Below, piece by piece: positions 1 to 6,744 of a stretch of DNA of 10,812 bases. The stretch comes from UBA4923 sp964606165 (GTDB lineage: Bacteria > Bacillota > Clostridia > Saccharofermentanales > DTU023). Each line of letters opens with the position of its first letter. Positions within the stretch are counted from its first letter, which is position 1. Made by a program: the position numbers and the translations under genes. The notes under the pieces were generated by a model, which did not search any database, was not told the origin of the DNA, and saw nothing but the letters and a program-made list of their open reading frames with translations. The stretch lies in the NCBI GenBank assembly GCA_964606165.1, contig CAZSFQ010000028.1, positions 1 to 10,812 of the forward strand, read 5' to 3'.

Positions 1-2
1 GG

Positions 3-1499
3 ATGGCCGAGGAATCCGAACTGACGGTTGTTGAAGATGCCGGTCCTGCCGAAGTAGAAAAAGCTGGCGAGGAAAGAGAAAAGACAGAGCCCGCACCGGC
101 TGCGGACAAAGTGAAAGCTGACGACTCAAAATCAGGTCAGGCCTCCAAGAAAACATCCACACGAAAATCGACAAAGGTGACACCGAAGAAAAAAGCGGCT
201 TCACCCCCCAGGAAAGAAGGGGAGGAGCCGATACTCTCAGATGTCCTGCCTCTCGATGAGATGGTCATGGACGGGGGGGAGGTGCCGGAGGAGGGCGAGT
301 CCGGGAAGCAGGCGGAACAGCAGGAACTGATGACCGGCGTTCTGGAAGTCATGCCGGAAGGCTACGGCTTCCTGCGCATTGAAAACTACATTCAAAGTAA
401 CCGGGACATCTACGTGCCGCCCCAGTATGTCAGGCGATTCGGCCTGCGCACCGGCGACCTGGTGACGGGTCCGGTCAGGCAGCAGCGTGACAATGACCGC
501 TACCGCGCGCTTTTTTACATCCGTGAGGTCAACGGGGAGGCACCAGAGAAGATGATTCGCCGCCCTCATTTTGACCGCCTGACGCCCATCTACCCCAAAG
601 AGCGTTATACCCTGGAAACCGTGCGCGAGGAGCTTGCGACCCGTGTCATCGACCTTGTTTGCCCCATCGGCAAAGGTCAGCGCGGCATGATCGTCTCCCC
701 GCCCAAGGCGGGCAAGACCATTCTTTTGCAAAAAATCGCCAATGCCATCACGGTCAACAACCCCCAGGCAAAACTGATTGTTCTCCTGATTGATGAACGT
801 CCCGAAGAAGTGACCGACATGCAGCGGTCGATCGAAGGAGAGGTCGTCTATTCCACCTTTGACAAAACACCGGAGAACCATGTCCGGATCACGGAGCTGG
901 TCCTGGAACGGGCCATGCGGCTGGTTGAGCTGGGCAATGACGTCGTGATTCTTCTTGACAGCATCACGCGGATGGGGCGTGCCTATAACCTGACCATCAA
1001 CCCGACAGGAAGGACGCTTTCGGGGGGACTTGATCCCGGCGCCCTTTACGGGCCCAAACGCTTTTTTGGCGCTGCCCGCAACATCGAGCACGGCGGAAGC
1101 CTGACCATCATCGCGACCGCCCTGATCGAGACGGGTTCGCGGATGGATGAGGTCATTTTTGAGGAGTTCAAGGGAACGGGGAATATGGAGGTCATCCTGG
1201 ACCGCAAACTGGCGGACAAGAGAATTTTCCCTGCCATCGATATCACGCGTTCCGGCACCCGGCGTGAAGAACTGCTCCTGTCCGAAAAAGAACTGGACGC
1301 CATCTGGCTTTTGAGGAAAACATTCTCGCAGCTTGAGACGGCGGCGGTGACCGAGACCATGCTCAATCTCTTGATGAAGACACGAAGCAACGACCAGTTT
1401 ATCTCCTCCATCAATGTCTCCATGACAGACAAATCACTTTTCGATGCCATGCGGGGCGGGTTGCCGAAGCGCGACAACGCGAATAACACAAGCGTATAG
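3..1499 (+). CDS. rho: Transcription termination factor Rho (probably 5'-partial)
   Basis: Rho is a hexameric RNA-dependent ATPase that loads on nascent RNA and dissociates RNA polymerase. Counting from the ATG at base 3, residues 1-107 are low-complexity and rich in Glu, Lys, Ala and Ser. Residues about 108-182 are the cold-shock-like primary RNA-binding domain, with GYGFLR near 120-125 and DIYVPP near 135-140. The ATPase core follows: P-loop PPKAGKT (233-239), Walker B VVILLD ending at Asp319, LSGGLDPGAL, and the KGTGN loop at 390-394 leading into the R-loop region and RSGTR. The core is complete and looks functional. The N-terminal Rho_N helix bundle usual in the family is not visible, and only two bases precede this ATG, so the true start is probably upstream of the window. 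The stop lies 23 nt before the phosphate transporter gene. Identification is secure; only the start is uncertain. Confidence 0.96.
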   Translation: MAEESELTVVEDAGPAEVEKAGEEREKTEPAPAADKVKADDSKSGQASKKTSTRKSTKVTPKKKAASPPRKEGEEPILSDVLPLDEMVMDGGEVPEEGESGKQAEQQELMTGVLEVMPEGYGFLRIENYIQSNRDIYVPPQYVRRFGLRTGDLVTGPVRQQRDNDRYRALFYIREVNGEAPEKMIRRPHFDRLTPIYPKERYTLETVREELATRVIDLVCPIGKGQRGMIVSPPKAGKTILLQKIANAITVNNPQAKLIVLLIDERPEEVTDMQRSIEGEVVYSTFDKTPENHVRITELVLERAMRLVELGNDVVILLDSITRMGRAYNLTINPTGRTLSGGLDPGALYGPKRFFGAARNIEHGGSLTIIATALIETGSRMDEVIFEEFKGTGNMEVILDRKLADKRIFPAIDITRSGTRREELLLSEKELDAIWLLRKTFSQLETAAVTETMLNLLMKTRSNDQFISSINVSMTDKSLFDAMRGGLPKRDNANNTSV

Positions 1500-1522
1500 G
1501 AGCGGGACTGCCAGTACATAGT

Positions 1523-2578
1523 ATGATAGCCATTGACTTTCTTTCATTTGTGCGCGATGTCGCGTCCAACCCCATGCTCGCTGTCACTACGCTTCTCACC
1601 CTTGGTGTCATCCTGGTCAACGGGTGGACCGACGCGCCGAACGCGATCGCTACAGCGGTCTCAACCCGGGCTATCTCCGTGCGCGCCGCCATCGCCCTGG
1701 CGGCCGTCATGAATTTTCTCGGCGTTTTTCTCATGACCATGGTCAACGCGACCGTCGCTGAGACCATTTTCAAGATGGTTGACTTCGGGAACGACACACA
1801 TGCCAGCATTGTTGGTCTCTGTGCCGCCATGTTCGCCATTGTTGTATGGGCGACCGCCGCCTCCCGGCTTGGCATTCCGACAAGCGAGAGCCATGCCCTG
1901 ATCGCGGGTCTGTCGGGGGCTGCCATCGCGCTTCACAACAGCTTTTCTGGAATCAACGGGTCGGAATGGGTCAAGGTGCTCTACGGCCTGCTCTTGTCGT
2001 CGGTTCTGGGTTTTCTGTCGGGCTTCGTCACGACCCGGCTGCTTTCAGGGCTTTTCAGGAACCGCGACCGGCGTAACATGGCCAACGGCTTTCGAAAGGC
2101 TCAGATCGGCGCGGCTGCCGGCATGGCTTTCATGCACGGAGCCCAGGACGGCCAGAAATTTATGGCTGTCTTCATGATTGGCATCTTCCTGAACCGCGGC
2201 CAGACAGGGACGCAATCCTTTATTGTTCCTGTCTGGATGATGGTCATCTGCTCTCTGGTGATGGCCCTGGGTACATCGGTTGGCGGTTACCGGATCATCA
2301 AGTCGGTTGGCATGGATATGGTTAAACTGGAGCCCTATCAGGGCTTCGCGGCGGATCTGGGCGCGAGCGCCAGCTTACTGACTGCGCAGCTTCTGGGGCT
2401 TCCTGTCAGCACAACACACACAAAGACAACTGCCATTATCGGTGTTGGCGCCTCGACCCGCTTCTCATCGGTCAAATGGGGGATCGTCGGCGACATGGTC
2501 ATGAGCTGGGTTTTGACCTTTCCCTTTTGCGGATTAATCGGCTATGGAATGACAAAATTGTTTACGGCTATTTTTTAA
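1523..2578 (+). CDS. pit: PiT-family inorganic phosphate transporter
   Basis: This is an integral membrane symporter of the PiT/PHO4 family, expected to import inorganic phosphate with a coupling cation at low affinity. At 351 residues it matches the short Bacillus-type members rather than the roughly 500-residue enterobacterial PitA. The inverted-repeat signature appears as GWTDAPNA (34-41) in the first half and VSTTHTKTTAIIGVG (from 295) in the second. HGAQDGQK (from 205) is the central conserved motif. Long hydrophobic stretches between them form the membrane helices. The DUF47 gene starts 11 nt after its stop, a standard pairing for this family. The ATG at 1523 gives a normal N-terminus with a first helix, but no good ribosome binding site stands at the usual distance: GGAG at 1499-1502 is 20 nt away. 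An in-frame CTG at 1508 or reinitiation after rho are alternatives. The ion and exact substrate cannot be read from the sequence. Confidence 0.93.
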   Translation: MIAIDFLSFVRDVASNPMLAVTTLLTLGVILVNGWTDAPNAIATAVSTRAISVRAAIALAAVMNFLGVFLMTMVNATVAETIFKMVDFGNDTHASIVGLCAAMFAIVVWATAASRLGIPTSESHALIAGLSGAAIALHNSFSGINGSEWVKVLYGLLLSSVLGFLSGFVTTRLLSGLFRNRDRRNMANGFRKAQIGAAAGMAFMHGAQDGQKFMAVFMIGIFLNRGQTGTQSFIVPVWMMVICSLVMALGTSVGGYRIIKSVGMDMVKLEPYQGFAADLGASASLLTAQLLGLPVSTTHTKTTAIIGVGASTRFSSVKWGIVGDMVMSWVLTFPFCGLIGYGMTKLFTAIF

Positions 2579-2589
2579 GAGGAACGATT

Positions 2590-3216
2590 ATGTTTGGCAA
2601 GAAAAAGAAAACAAATTACTTCGAGATGCTTGAGGACCTGACCTCATACACGCAAAGGGCGGCGGAATTCCTGGCGGAATCCCTTGAGGCATACAATCCG
2701 GACGAGCTCGCGTCATCGCTTGAGAAAATGCACCAGATCGAGCATTCCGCCGATTTGGCCCTGCACGAGCTCAACAGGAAACTCGCGCGCGAATTCATCA
2801 CCCCCATTGAACGCCAGGACATCTTTGAAATCGCCAATATGATCGACGATGTTACCGATTCCATTGAAGACGTACTGATGCGTCTTTATATGTTTAACAT
2901 CCGCGAATTGCGCGATGAAGCGCTTGAGTTTTGTGAGATTATCCTTGAGGGCTCAAAGACCCTTTCCAGAATCATGCGTGAGTTTGAGAACTTTCGCAAA
3001 TCAAATGACATCCGGCGCTTCATCATTGAGGTTAACGATTTGGAGGAAGCGGGCGACGCGATTTATGTCCGCTGCATCCGCCGCCTTTACGAAGGGGGCC
3101 ATGACCCGATTGATGTCATTGCCTGGACTGAGATTTTCAGACGGCTTGAGGGCTGCTGCGACGACTTTGAGGACGTCAGCCAGACCATTGAGCATGTCAT
3201 TATGAAAAACACCTGA
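2590..3216 (+). CDS. DUF47 family, PhoU-like partner of the PiT transporter
   Basis: This 208-residue, mostly helical, charged soluble protein belongs to the DUF47 (PhoU-like, formerly called Pit accessory) family. Members are commonly encoded beside PiT transporters and are thought to modulate phosphate uptake. Visible family traits are the basic start MFGKKKK, a predicted antiparallel helical bundle throughout, repeated Glu/Asp-rich segments such as NMIDDVTDSIEDVL (about 83-96) and VNDLEEAGD (about 148-156), and a C-terminal helix with CCDDFEDVSQ. There is no signal peptide or membrane segment, so it should act at the inner face of the membrane. The ATG at 2590 is chosen because AAGAGGA (2577-2583) stands 6 nt upstream; an upstream in-frame ATG at 2476 would overlap pit by about 100 bases. 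The 11-nt gap to pit implies co-transcription and a shared role in phosphate handling. Confidence 0.92.
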   Translation: MFGKKKKTNYFEMLEDLTSYTQRAAEFLAESLEAYNPDELASSLEKMHQIEHSADLALHELNRKLAREFITPIERQDIFEIANMIDDVTDSIEDVLMRLYMFNIRELRDEALEFCEIILEGSKTLSRIMREFENFRKSNDIRRFIIEVNDLEEAGDAIYVRCIRRLYEGGHDPIDVIAWTEIFRRLEGCCDDFEDVSQTIEHVIMKNT

Positions 3217-3238
3217 GCGAAAGTCAGCCTGGCCATAT

Positions 3239-3267
3239 TTGACGGCGTAAAAACGGCTGTCTATAAT
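3239..3267 (+). promoter_or_regulatory. Sigma-A promoter of the thiamin-precursor importer operon
   Basis: TTGACG at 3239-3244 is followed by exactly 17 nt and a perfect TATAAT at 3262-3267. This is one mismatch from the full housekeeping consensus with optimal spacing. Transcription should start about 7 nt downstream, near 3273-3275, which is at the 5' edge of the TPP aptamer. The promoter sits just after the DUF47 stop, so the importer has its own transcription unit. No intrinsic terminator is visible between the DUF47 stop and this promoter. Confidence 0.85.
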
Positions 3268-3272
3268 GTCAT

Positions 3273-3358
3273 ACGCAGGGGAGTCGCCCGGTAGGCGGCT
3301 GAGAGGACGAATGTCGACCCTTGAACCTGATCCGGATCATGCCGGCGGAGGGAGTCCA
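3273..3358 (+). ncRNA. TPP riboswitch (THI element)
   Basis: The conserved blocks of the THI element are present in order: AGGGG (3277-3281), CTGAGA (3299-3304), ACCCTTGAACCTGATC (3317-3332), CCGGATCATGCCGG (3332-3345) and GCGGAGGGAG (3345-3354). P3 can form between 3283-3288 and 3294-3299 with a five-base loop. P5 is CCGG 3332-3335 with 3342-3345. P4 pairs CCT 3326-3328 with AGG 3349-3351. That last strand is part of GGAGGGAG (3347-3354), which is also the Shine-Dalgarno sequence of the permease gene starting at 3361. TPP-stabilised folding should therefore block translation directly. No separate terminator hairpin with a U-run follows. Known role: binding thiamin pyrophosphate to repress thiamin synthesis and uptake genes. 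The identification is strong; the translational mechanism is inferred from the overlap. Confidence 0.95.
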
Positions 3359-3360
3359 GT

Positions 3361-4191
3361 ATGCGCCTATTTCCGACAGAAAACAGCATGAACCGGCCGG
3401 CCGCCTTCAGGCGTTTCAGCCGGCTTGTCCTGCCGCCCTTCCTTCTGGTTCTGGGTCTGGTCCTTATTTTCCAACTGCTTGCGGACGCGGGTTTCATCCG
3501 TCACTATGTCTTGCCGGCGCCCGGTGACGTGGCACGATCACTGGTCTCAGATTTATCGGTCATGGGCGCCTTCGCCTTGCAAACGCTTCGCATTGCCACC
3601 TTTGGCTTCTTTCTCAGCGTGCTGGCTGGTATTCTTTTCGCCCTCCTGATGGACCGTTTCAAACTCCTGTCCAATACAGCCTATCCCTTCGTTGTCATCT
3701 CACAAACCATTCCGACCTTGGTTATTACCCCGGTCATCGTTCTCATCTTCGGATACGGAAGCACAGCCAGTCTCTTTGTCGTCCTGCTGGTATGTTTTTT
3801 CCCCGTAACCATCAGCCTGCTCCAGGGACTGCGGAGTGTCGATGACGACCTTTTGCGGATGATGCATACCATGGGGGCTTCGAGGACGGCCATCCTGAGG
3901 CATCTCAAGTTCCCGGCCAGCCTGCCCTCCCTTTTTGCCGGTATTCGCATTTCCTCAACTTACTGTGTAATGGCGGCTGTCCTGGCTGAATGGGCGGGCG
4001 GCGGTGAGGGAATCGGCATTTACATGCTTCGCATGAAGCGATCCTTTCGTTACAGCGCCATGTTCGCGTCCATTTTGTGGATCATCGCCCTGAGCCTGAT
4101 CTTTTACGCCGTGGCTCTCTTTGCCGAACGTTTTTCCATGCCCTGGCGGGAAAGGCCTGCCGGCCAAACAGACAGAAGGTCTTTGTCATGA
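3361..4191 (+). CDS. thiX: ABC transporter permease, ThiX-type thiamin-precursor importer
   Basis: This is the membrane-spanning subunit of a NitT/TauT-class ABC importer, 276 residues. A basic N-terminus is followed by about six hydrophobic helices. The cytoplasmic coupling (EAA) loop is visible at about residues 163-185, containing MGASRTAILRHLKFPASLP, which docks on the ATPase. The ATG at 3361 is chosen because GGAGGGAG (3347-3354) lies 6 nt upstream; an in-frame ATG at 3388 has no such site. The gene directly follows a TPP riboswitch and overlaps the binding-protein gene by four bases (ATGA), so it is regulated by TPP and translationally coupled. Related transporters carry the pyrimidine moiety of thiamin (HMP or formylaminopyrimidine). 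The family is clear; the substrate rests on the riboswitch and the THI5-type neighbour. Confidence 0.9.
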   Translation: MRLFPTENSMNRPAAFRRFSRLVLPPFLLVLGLVLIFQLLADAGFIRHYVLPAPGDVARSLVSDLSVMGAFALQTLRIATFGFFLSVLAGILFALLMDRFKLLSNTAYPFVVISQTIPTLVITPVIVLIFGYGSTASLFVVLLVCFFPVTISLLQGLRSVDDDLLRMMHTMGASRTAILRHLKFPASLPSLFAGIRISSTYCVMAAVLAEWAGGGEGIGIYMLRMKRSFRYSAMFASILWIIALSLIFYAVALFAERFSMPWRERPAGQTDRRSLS

Positions 4192-5192
4192 AAAAGTTTA
4201 GCGCGTATTTACTTGCCATTTGTCTGCTGGTACCCATCCTTGTTGCAGTTGCCGGCTGCCGGTCCGAAAAAAAACCGGAAGCGGACCGGGTCATTTTTGC
4301 CCTTGACTGGACTCCCAACACCAACCATACGGGCTTGTTTTTGGCCCGTGATCGCGGTTATTACGCCCAGGAGGGTCTGGAAGTTGAATTCCGCGAATCG
4401 GACATGGATTTCATTGAGATGGTCGCGGTCGGTTCGGCGCAATTCGGCATGGCCGCCCAGGAACAGGTGCTTCAGGCCCGGGCCTCGGCCGCTGGGATTC
4501 CTGTTGTGGCCATCGCCGCTGTTGTTCAGCACAACACGTCAGGCTTTGCTTCACCCCTTGACCGGGGAATAAAAAGCCCCAAGGATTTCGAGGGGAATAC
4601 ATACAGCGGCTGGGGCACGGAATTGGAGCTGGCCTTTTTGCGGACGCTGATGGAGAAGCAGGGCGCCAGCTTTGACCAAGTCTCCGTCATCAACCAGTCC
4701 GCGGGCAACTTCATCGCCAGCATGGAGATTGAGGCTGACTTTGCCTGGATCTACTACGGCTGGGACGGGATCAACTGCGAACTGGAGAACTATCCGATCA
4801 ATTTCATTCCTTTGCAGTCCATTGAACCGGATCTCGATTTATACTCTCCTGTCATCATTACCAGCGAGGAAATGATTGAGGAACATCCCGATCTTGTCCA
4901 GCGCTTTCTTAAGGCGACCGCCCATGGCTACCTGGATGCCATCGCCGATCCCCAGGAGGCGGTGGACAGTCTGGAAAAGGTGGCAAGGGGGCTGGATCGT
5001 CAACTCCTTCTGGCAAGCCAGCTTTACATAAATGGGCGTTACATCGATGATGCCCCCTATTGGGGAGCCATGAAAAGCGAGACCTGGGTCCGGTTCGCGG
5101 CATGGATGGGGGAAGAGGGCTTGCTCGACCAGCCAATCGATGTCCGGAAAGCTTTTGATACTTCCTTTTTGCCGGGTGGGGGGAAGCCATGA
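4188..5192 (+). CDS. thiY: THI5/NMT1-like substrate-binding lipoprotein (ThiY-type)
   Basis: This is the 334-residue solute receptor of the importer. The N-terminus is a lipoprotein signal: MKK, a hydrophobic core, then the lipobox VAGC with the lipidated Cys at residue 24, so the protein is anchored on the outer face of the membrane. The mature part opens with LDWTPNTNHTG (39-49), a hallmark of the NMT1/THI5 family. Further on come the WGTELELAFL and WIYYGWDG segments typical of bacterial ThiY-like receptors. The Cys-rich CCCFC motif of fungal Thi5 HMP synthases is absent, which fits a receptor rather than an enzyme. The ATG at 4188 overlaps the permease stop (ATGA), and the ATPase start overlaps its own stop in the same way. 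The ligand is inferred to be a thiamin pyrimidine precursor such as formylaminopyrimidine or HMP; which one cannot be read here. Confidence 0.91.
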   Translation: MKKFSAYLLAICLLVPILVAVAGCRSEKKPEADRVIFALDWTPNTNHTGLFLARDRGYYAQEGLEVEFRESDMDFIEMVAVGSAQFGMAAQEQVLQARASAAGIPVVAIAAVVQHNTSGFASPLDRGIKSPKDFEGNTYSGWGTELELAFLRTLMEKQGASFDQVSVINQSAGNFIASMEIEADFAWIYYGWDGINCELENYPINFIPLQSIEPDLDLYSPVIITSEEMIEEHPDLVQRFLKATAHGYLDAIADPQEAVDSLEKVARGLDRQLLLASQLYINGRYIDDAPYWGAMKSETWVRFAAWMGEEGLLDQPIDVRKAFDTSFLPGGGKP

Positions 5193-5935
5193 ACGATCCT
5201 GACATTGTCCTCTCTTGTGAGAACCTGCGCAAGTATTACGGGCAGCAGCTAATCCTGCACGATATCAATCTGGAGCTTGGCCAGGGAGAACTGGTGTCCA
5301 TCCTCGGCCAAAGCGGCACCGGAAAGACGACCTTGTTCAATGTTCTGACAGGCATGGATCAGGACGCGTCCGGTACAGTCTTTCGGGGATCACGAATCGG
5401 CTATATGCTCCAGAAGGATATGCTGCTGCCCTGGAAACGACTGATCGATAATGTCGCTCTTCCTTTGGTCCTGGCAGGCGAGAACAAGAAAACCGCCAGG
5501 GAAAAGGCAGCAGGCTACTTGAGCATATTCGGGCTCCAGGGCCTTGAACTTCGCTATCCTTCCCGCCTTTCCGGCGGTCAAAGACGGCGTGCGGCATTTT
5601 TGCGGACCTACCTGTATTCGCGCAATTTGATGCTCCTCGATGAACCTTTCGCAGGCCTTGACGCCATTACACGGAGCCAGCTGTACGAATGGCTGCTCGA
5701 AAACAAGGAAAAGCTGGGGATCTCAATTCTCCTGATCACCCATGACATCGAAGAGGCCATCGCCTTGTCGGACAGGATTTACGTGCTCTCCCAGGGTCCG
5801 CCTTCAACCCTGTGGACCCCGCTTCAGGTCAAGGTGAGAAGCGGCGCGGATGAAAAAGCAGACCCCGGGAAATGGCGGGCGCAAACAGAGGACCTGCGCG
5901 AAGAGATCCGCCGCAGGATCTTCACGGCTATTTGA
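5189..5935 (+). CDS. thiZ: ABC transporter ATP-binding protein (ThiZ-type)
   Basis: This is the 248-residue cytoplasmic ATPase that powers the importer encoded by the two preceding genes. All motifs of an active NitT/TauT-class ATPase are present: Walker A GQSGTGKTT (40-48), a Q-loop region near YMLQKDMLLPW, signature LSGGQ (127-131), Walker B LMLLDE with the Asp151/Glu152 pair, and switch His185 in LLITHD. The residues after the signature, RRRAAFLRTYL, are the usual basic stretch. The start overlaps the receptor stop by four bases (ATGA), with GGGGGGAAG just upstream as ribosome binding site, giving a tightly coupled three-gene operon under the upstream riboswitch. No thiamin biosynthetic enzyme follows in this operon within the window. 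Substrate assignment comes from context only. Confidence 0.91.
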   Translation: MNDPDIVLSCENLRKYYGQQLILHDINLELGQGELVSILGQSGTGKTTLFNVLTGMDQDASGTVFRGSRIGYMLQKDMLLPWKRLIDNVALPLVLAGENKKTAREKAAGYLSIFGLQGLELRYPSRLSGGQRRRAAFLRTYLYSRNLMLLDEPFAGLDAITRSQLYEWLLENKEKLGISILLITHDIEEAIALSDRIYVLSQGPPSTLWTPLQVKVRSGADEKADPGKWRAQTEDLREEIRRRIFTAI

Positions 5936-6015
5936 AAATACGTCAGAATGAACCGGCTTGTGATACCATCATAGCGTGCCAGATACCGGACAATTTGTTG
6001 GTAGAGGAGCTGAAT

Positions 6016-6639
6016 GTGAACGTGCATCAAAGATCGGGGAAGGGTAGCCGTCCCCGGCGGACTGCCGCCAAAGAAAGAAATGGATCAAGAGGGAATCCAC
6101 GGCCGGGGCAGGCGTCAGGGAGTTCCCGGGTTCTGGCCCGGTTTCAGAAAATCTACCTTTCGATCCTGGCCATCACCCTGATATTCATTATTGTCTTTTC
6201 TTTCCTGATCAAGGGCAGGATCAATCAGATCCTCGGCATGAATGAGGAGAACGGCCGGCCGGATTATCAGGTTTTTCCGTACCATACATTGATGACAGAT
6301 GACGGAGCGGAGGAGACGGAAGAGGAGATTGATCCGGAGGAGACCTGGCCTGACGCAGAAGATTATGATCTGGGCGATATGCCGCCCGTTCCCAGGGTTC
6401 CTGCCGCCCCGGCTCAGGCACCGGGAAATGTTACGCAGGCAACGATGCCGACGGAGCAGGTGACGGAGAATAATAGTGCTCCGGAAACTAAAGTGATCGA
6501 AGAGACCGAGCCTGCCAGCACCGAATTGCCCCAGACGTCAGACAGCGAGAGCAACACTGAAACTAATTCGACCCCGGATGGTTCGAATCTTGGAGGCGGA
6601 GAAGGTGGAGATGAGGGTGAAGGGGATGGAGAAGGATAG
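6016..6639 (+). CDS. Unrecognised single-pass membrane protein with acidic low-complexity tail
   Basis: I do not recognise this family. Read from GTG at 6016, the protein has 207 residues. Residues 1-45 are basic and probably disordered (many Arg, Lys, Gly, Ser). Residues about 46-65 form one strongly hydrophobic helix (IYLSILAITLIFIIVFSFLI). After KGR, the remaining 140 or so residues are acidic and rich in Pro, Thr, Ser and Glu, ending in a Gly/Glu/Asp tail. By the positive-inside rule the basic head is cytoplasmic and the acidic tail extracellular. The GTG is preferred because GAGGAG (6004-6009) lies 6 nt upstream; the longer reading from 5872 would overlap thiZ by 64 bases without a comparable site. 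An in-frame repeat, CGGAGGAGAC at 6308 and 6335, encodes part of the Glu-rich segment. No catalytic motif, cysteine pair or sorting signal is visible. It could be a cell-surface or divisome-type bitopic protein, but nothing decides this. Confidence 0.75.
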   Translation: MNVHQRSGKGSRPRRTAAKERNGSRGNPRPGQASGSSRVLARFQKIYLSILAITLIFIIVFSFLIKGRINQILGMNEENGRPDYQVFPYHTLMTDDGAEETEEEIDPEETWPDAEDYDLGDMPPVPRVPAAPAQAPGNVTQATMPTEQVTENNSAPETKVIEETEPASTELPQTSDSESNTETNSTPDGSNLGGGEGGDEGEGDGEG

Positions 6640-6716
6640 CCATTTGTGTCGCCGGAGCTACTCGGTTCAACCGTGGCGGGCCACACCAGCTGGTCCGTCG
6701 AAATAGGGAAAATTAA

Positions 6717-6740
6717 GTGAGGTTGAGCCTCACGGGAGGG
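6717..6740 (+). promoter_or_regulatory. Hairpin touching the lemA ribosome binding site
   Basis: GTGAGG (6717-6722) and CCTCAC (6728-6733) form a perfect 6-bp stem with a five-base loop. It abuts GGGAGGG (6734-6740), the ribosome binding site of lemA. The same CCTC (6728-6731) can instead pair with GAGG (6736-6739) inside that site across a four-base loop, so the two folds exclude each other. There is no U-run, so it is not a terminator. A regulatory role is only inferred. Confidence 0.4.
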
Positions 6741-6744
6741 ACAT

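Noticed and set aside
237..1091. 284-residue open frame on the - strand inside rho
   Set aside because: It lies wholly antisense to an unmistakable Rho, has no recognisable domain or ribosome binding site, and is the usual by-product of GC-biased third codon positions.
1522..1527. TATGAT as a -10 box at the pit start
   Set aside because: There is no -35-like element 16-18 bases upstream and no extended -10 TG; the hexamer overlaps the start codon.
2476..2589. Upstream start for the DUF47 gene
   Set aside because: It would overlap pit by about 100 bases and adds residues that do not resemble the family start; the ATG at 2590 has a good ribosome binding site.
5932..5987. Promoter-like TTGAAA or TTGTGA with AGATAC, and a GATACC direct repeat at 5962 and 5982
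   Set aside because: The -10 matches are poor (about three of six) or the spacing is wrong, and a six-base repeat is expected by chance.
5872..6015. Longer N-terminus for the bitopic membrane protein starting at ATG 5872
   Set aside because: It overlaps the end of thiZ by 64 bases and lacks a comparable ribosome binding site; GTG 6016 has GAGGAG at ideal spacing.
6655..6689. tRNA T-arm-like GGTTCAACC followed by a CCA
   Set aside because: The flanking bases do not form a T-stem or acceptor stem, and the space between genes is too short for a full cloverleaf.
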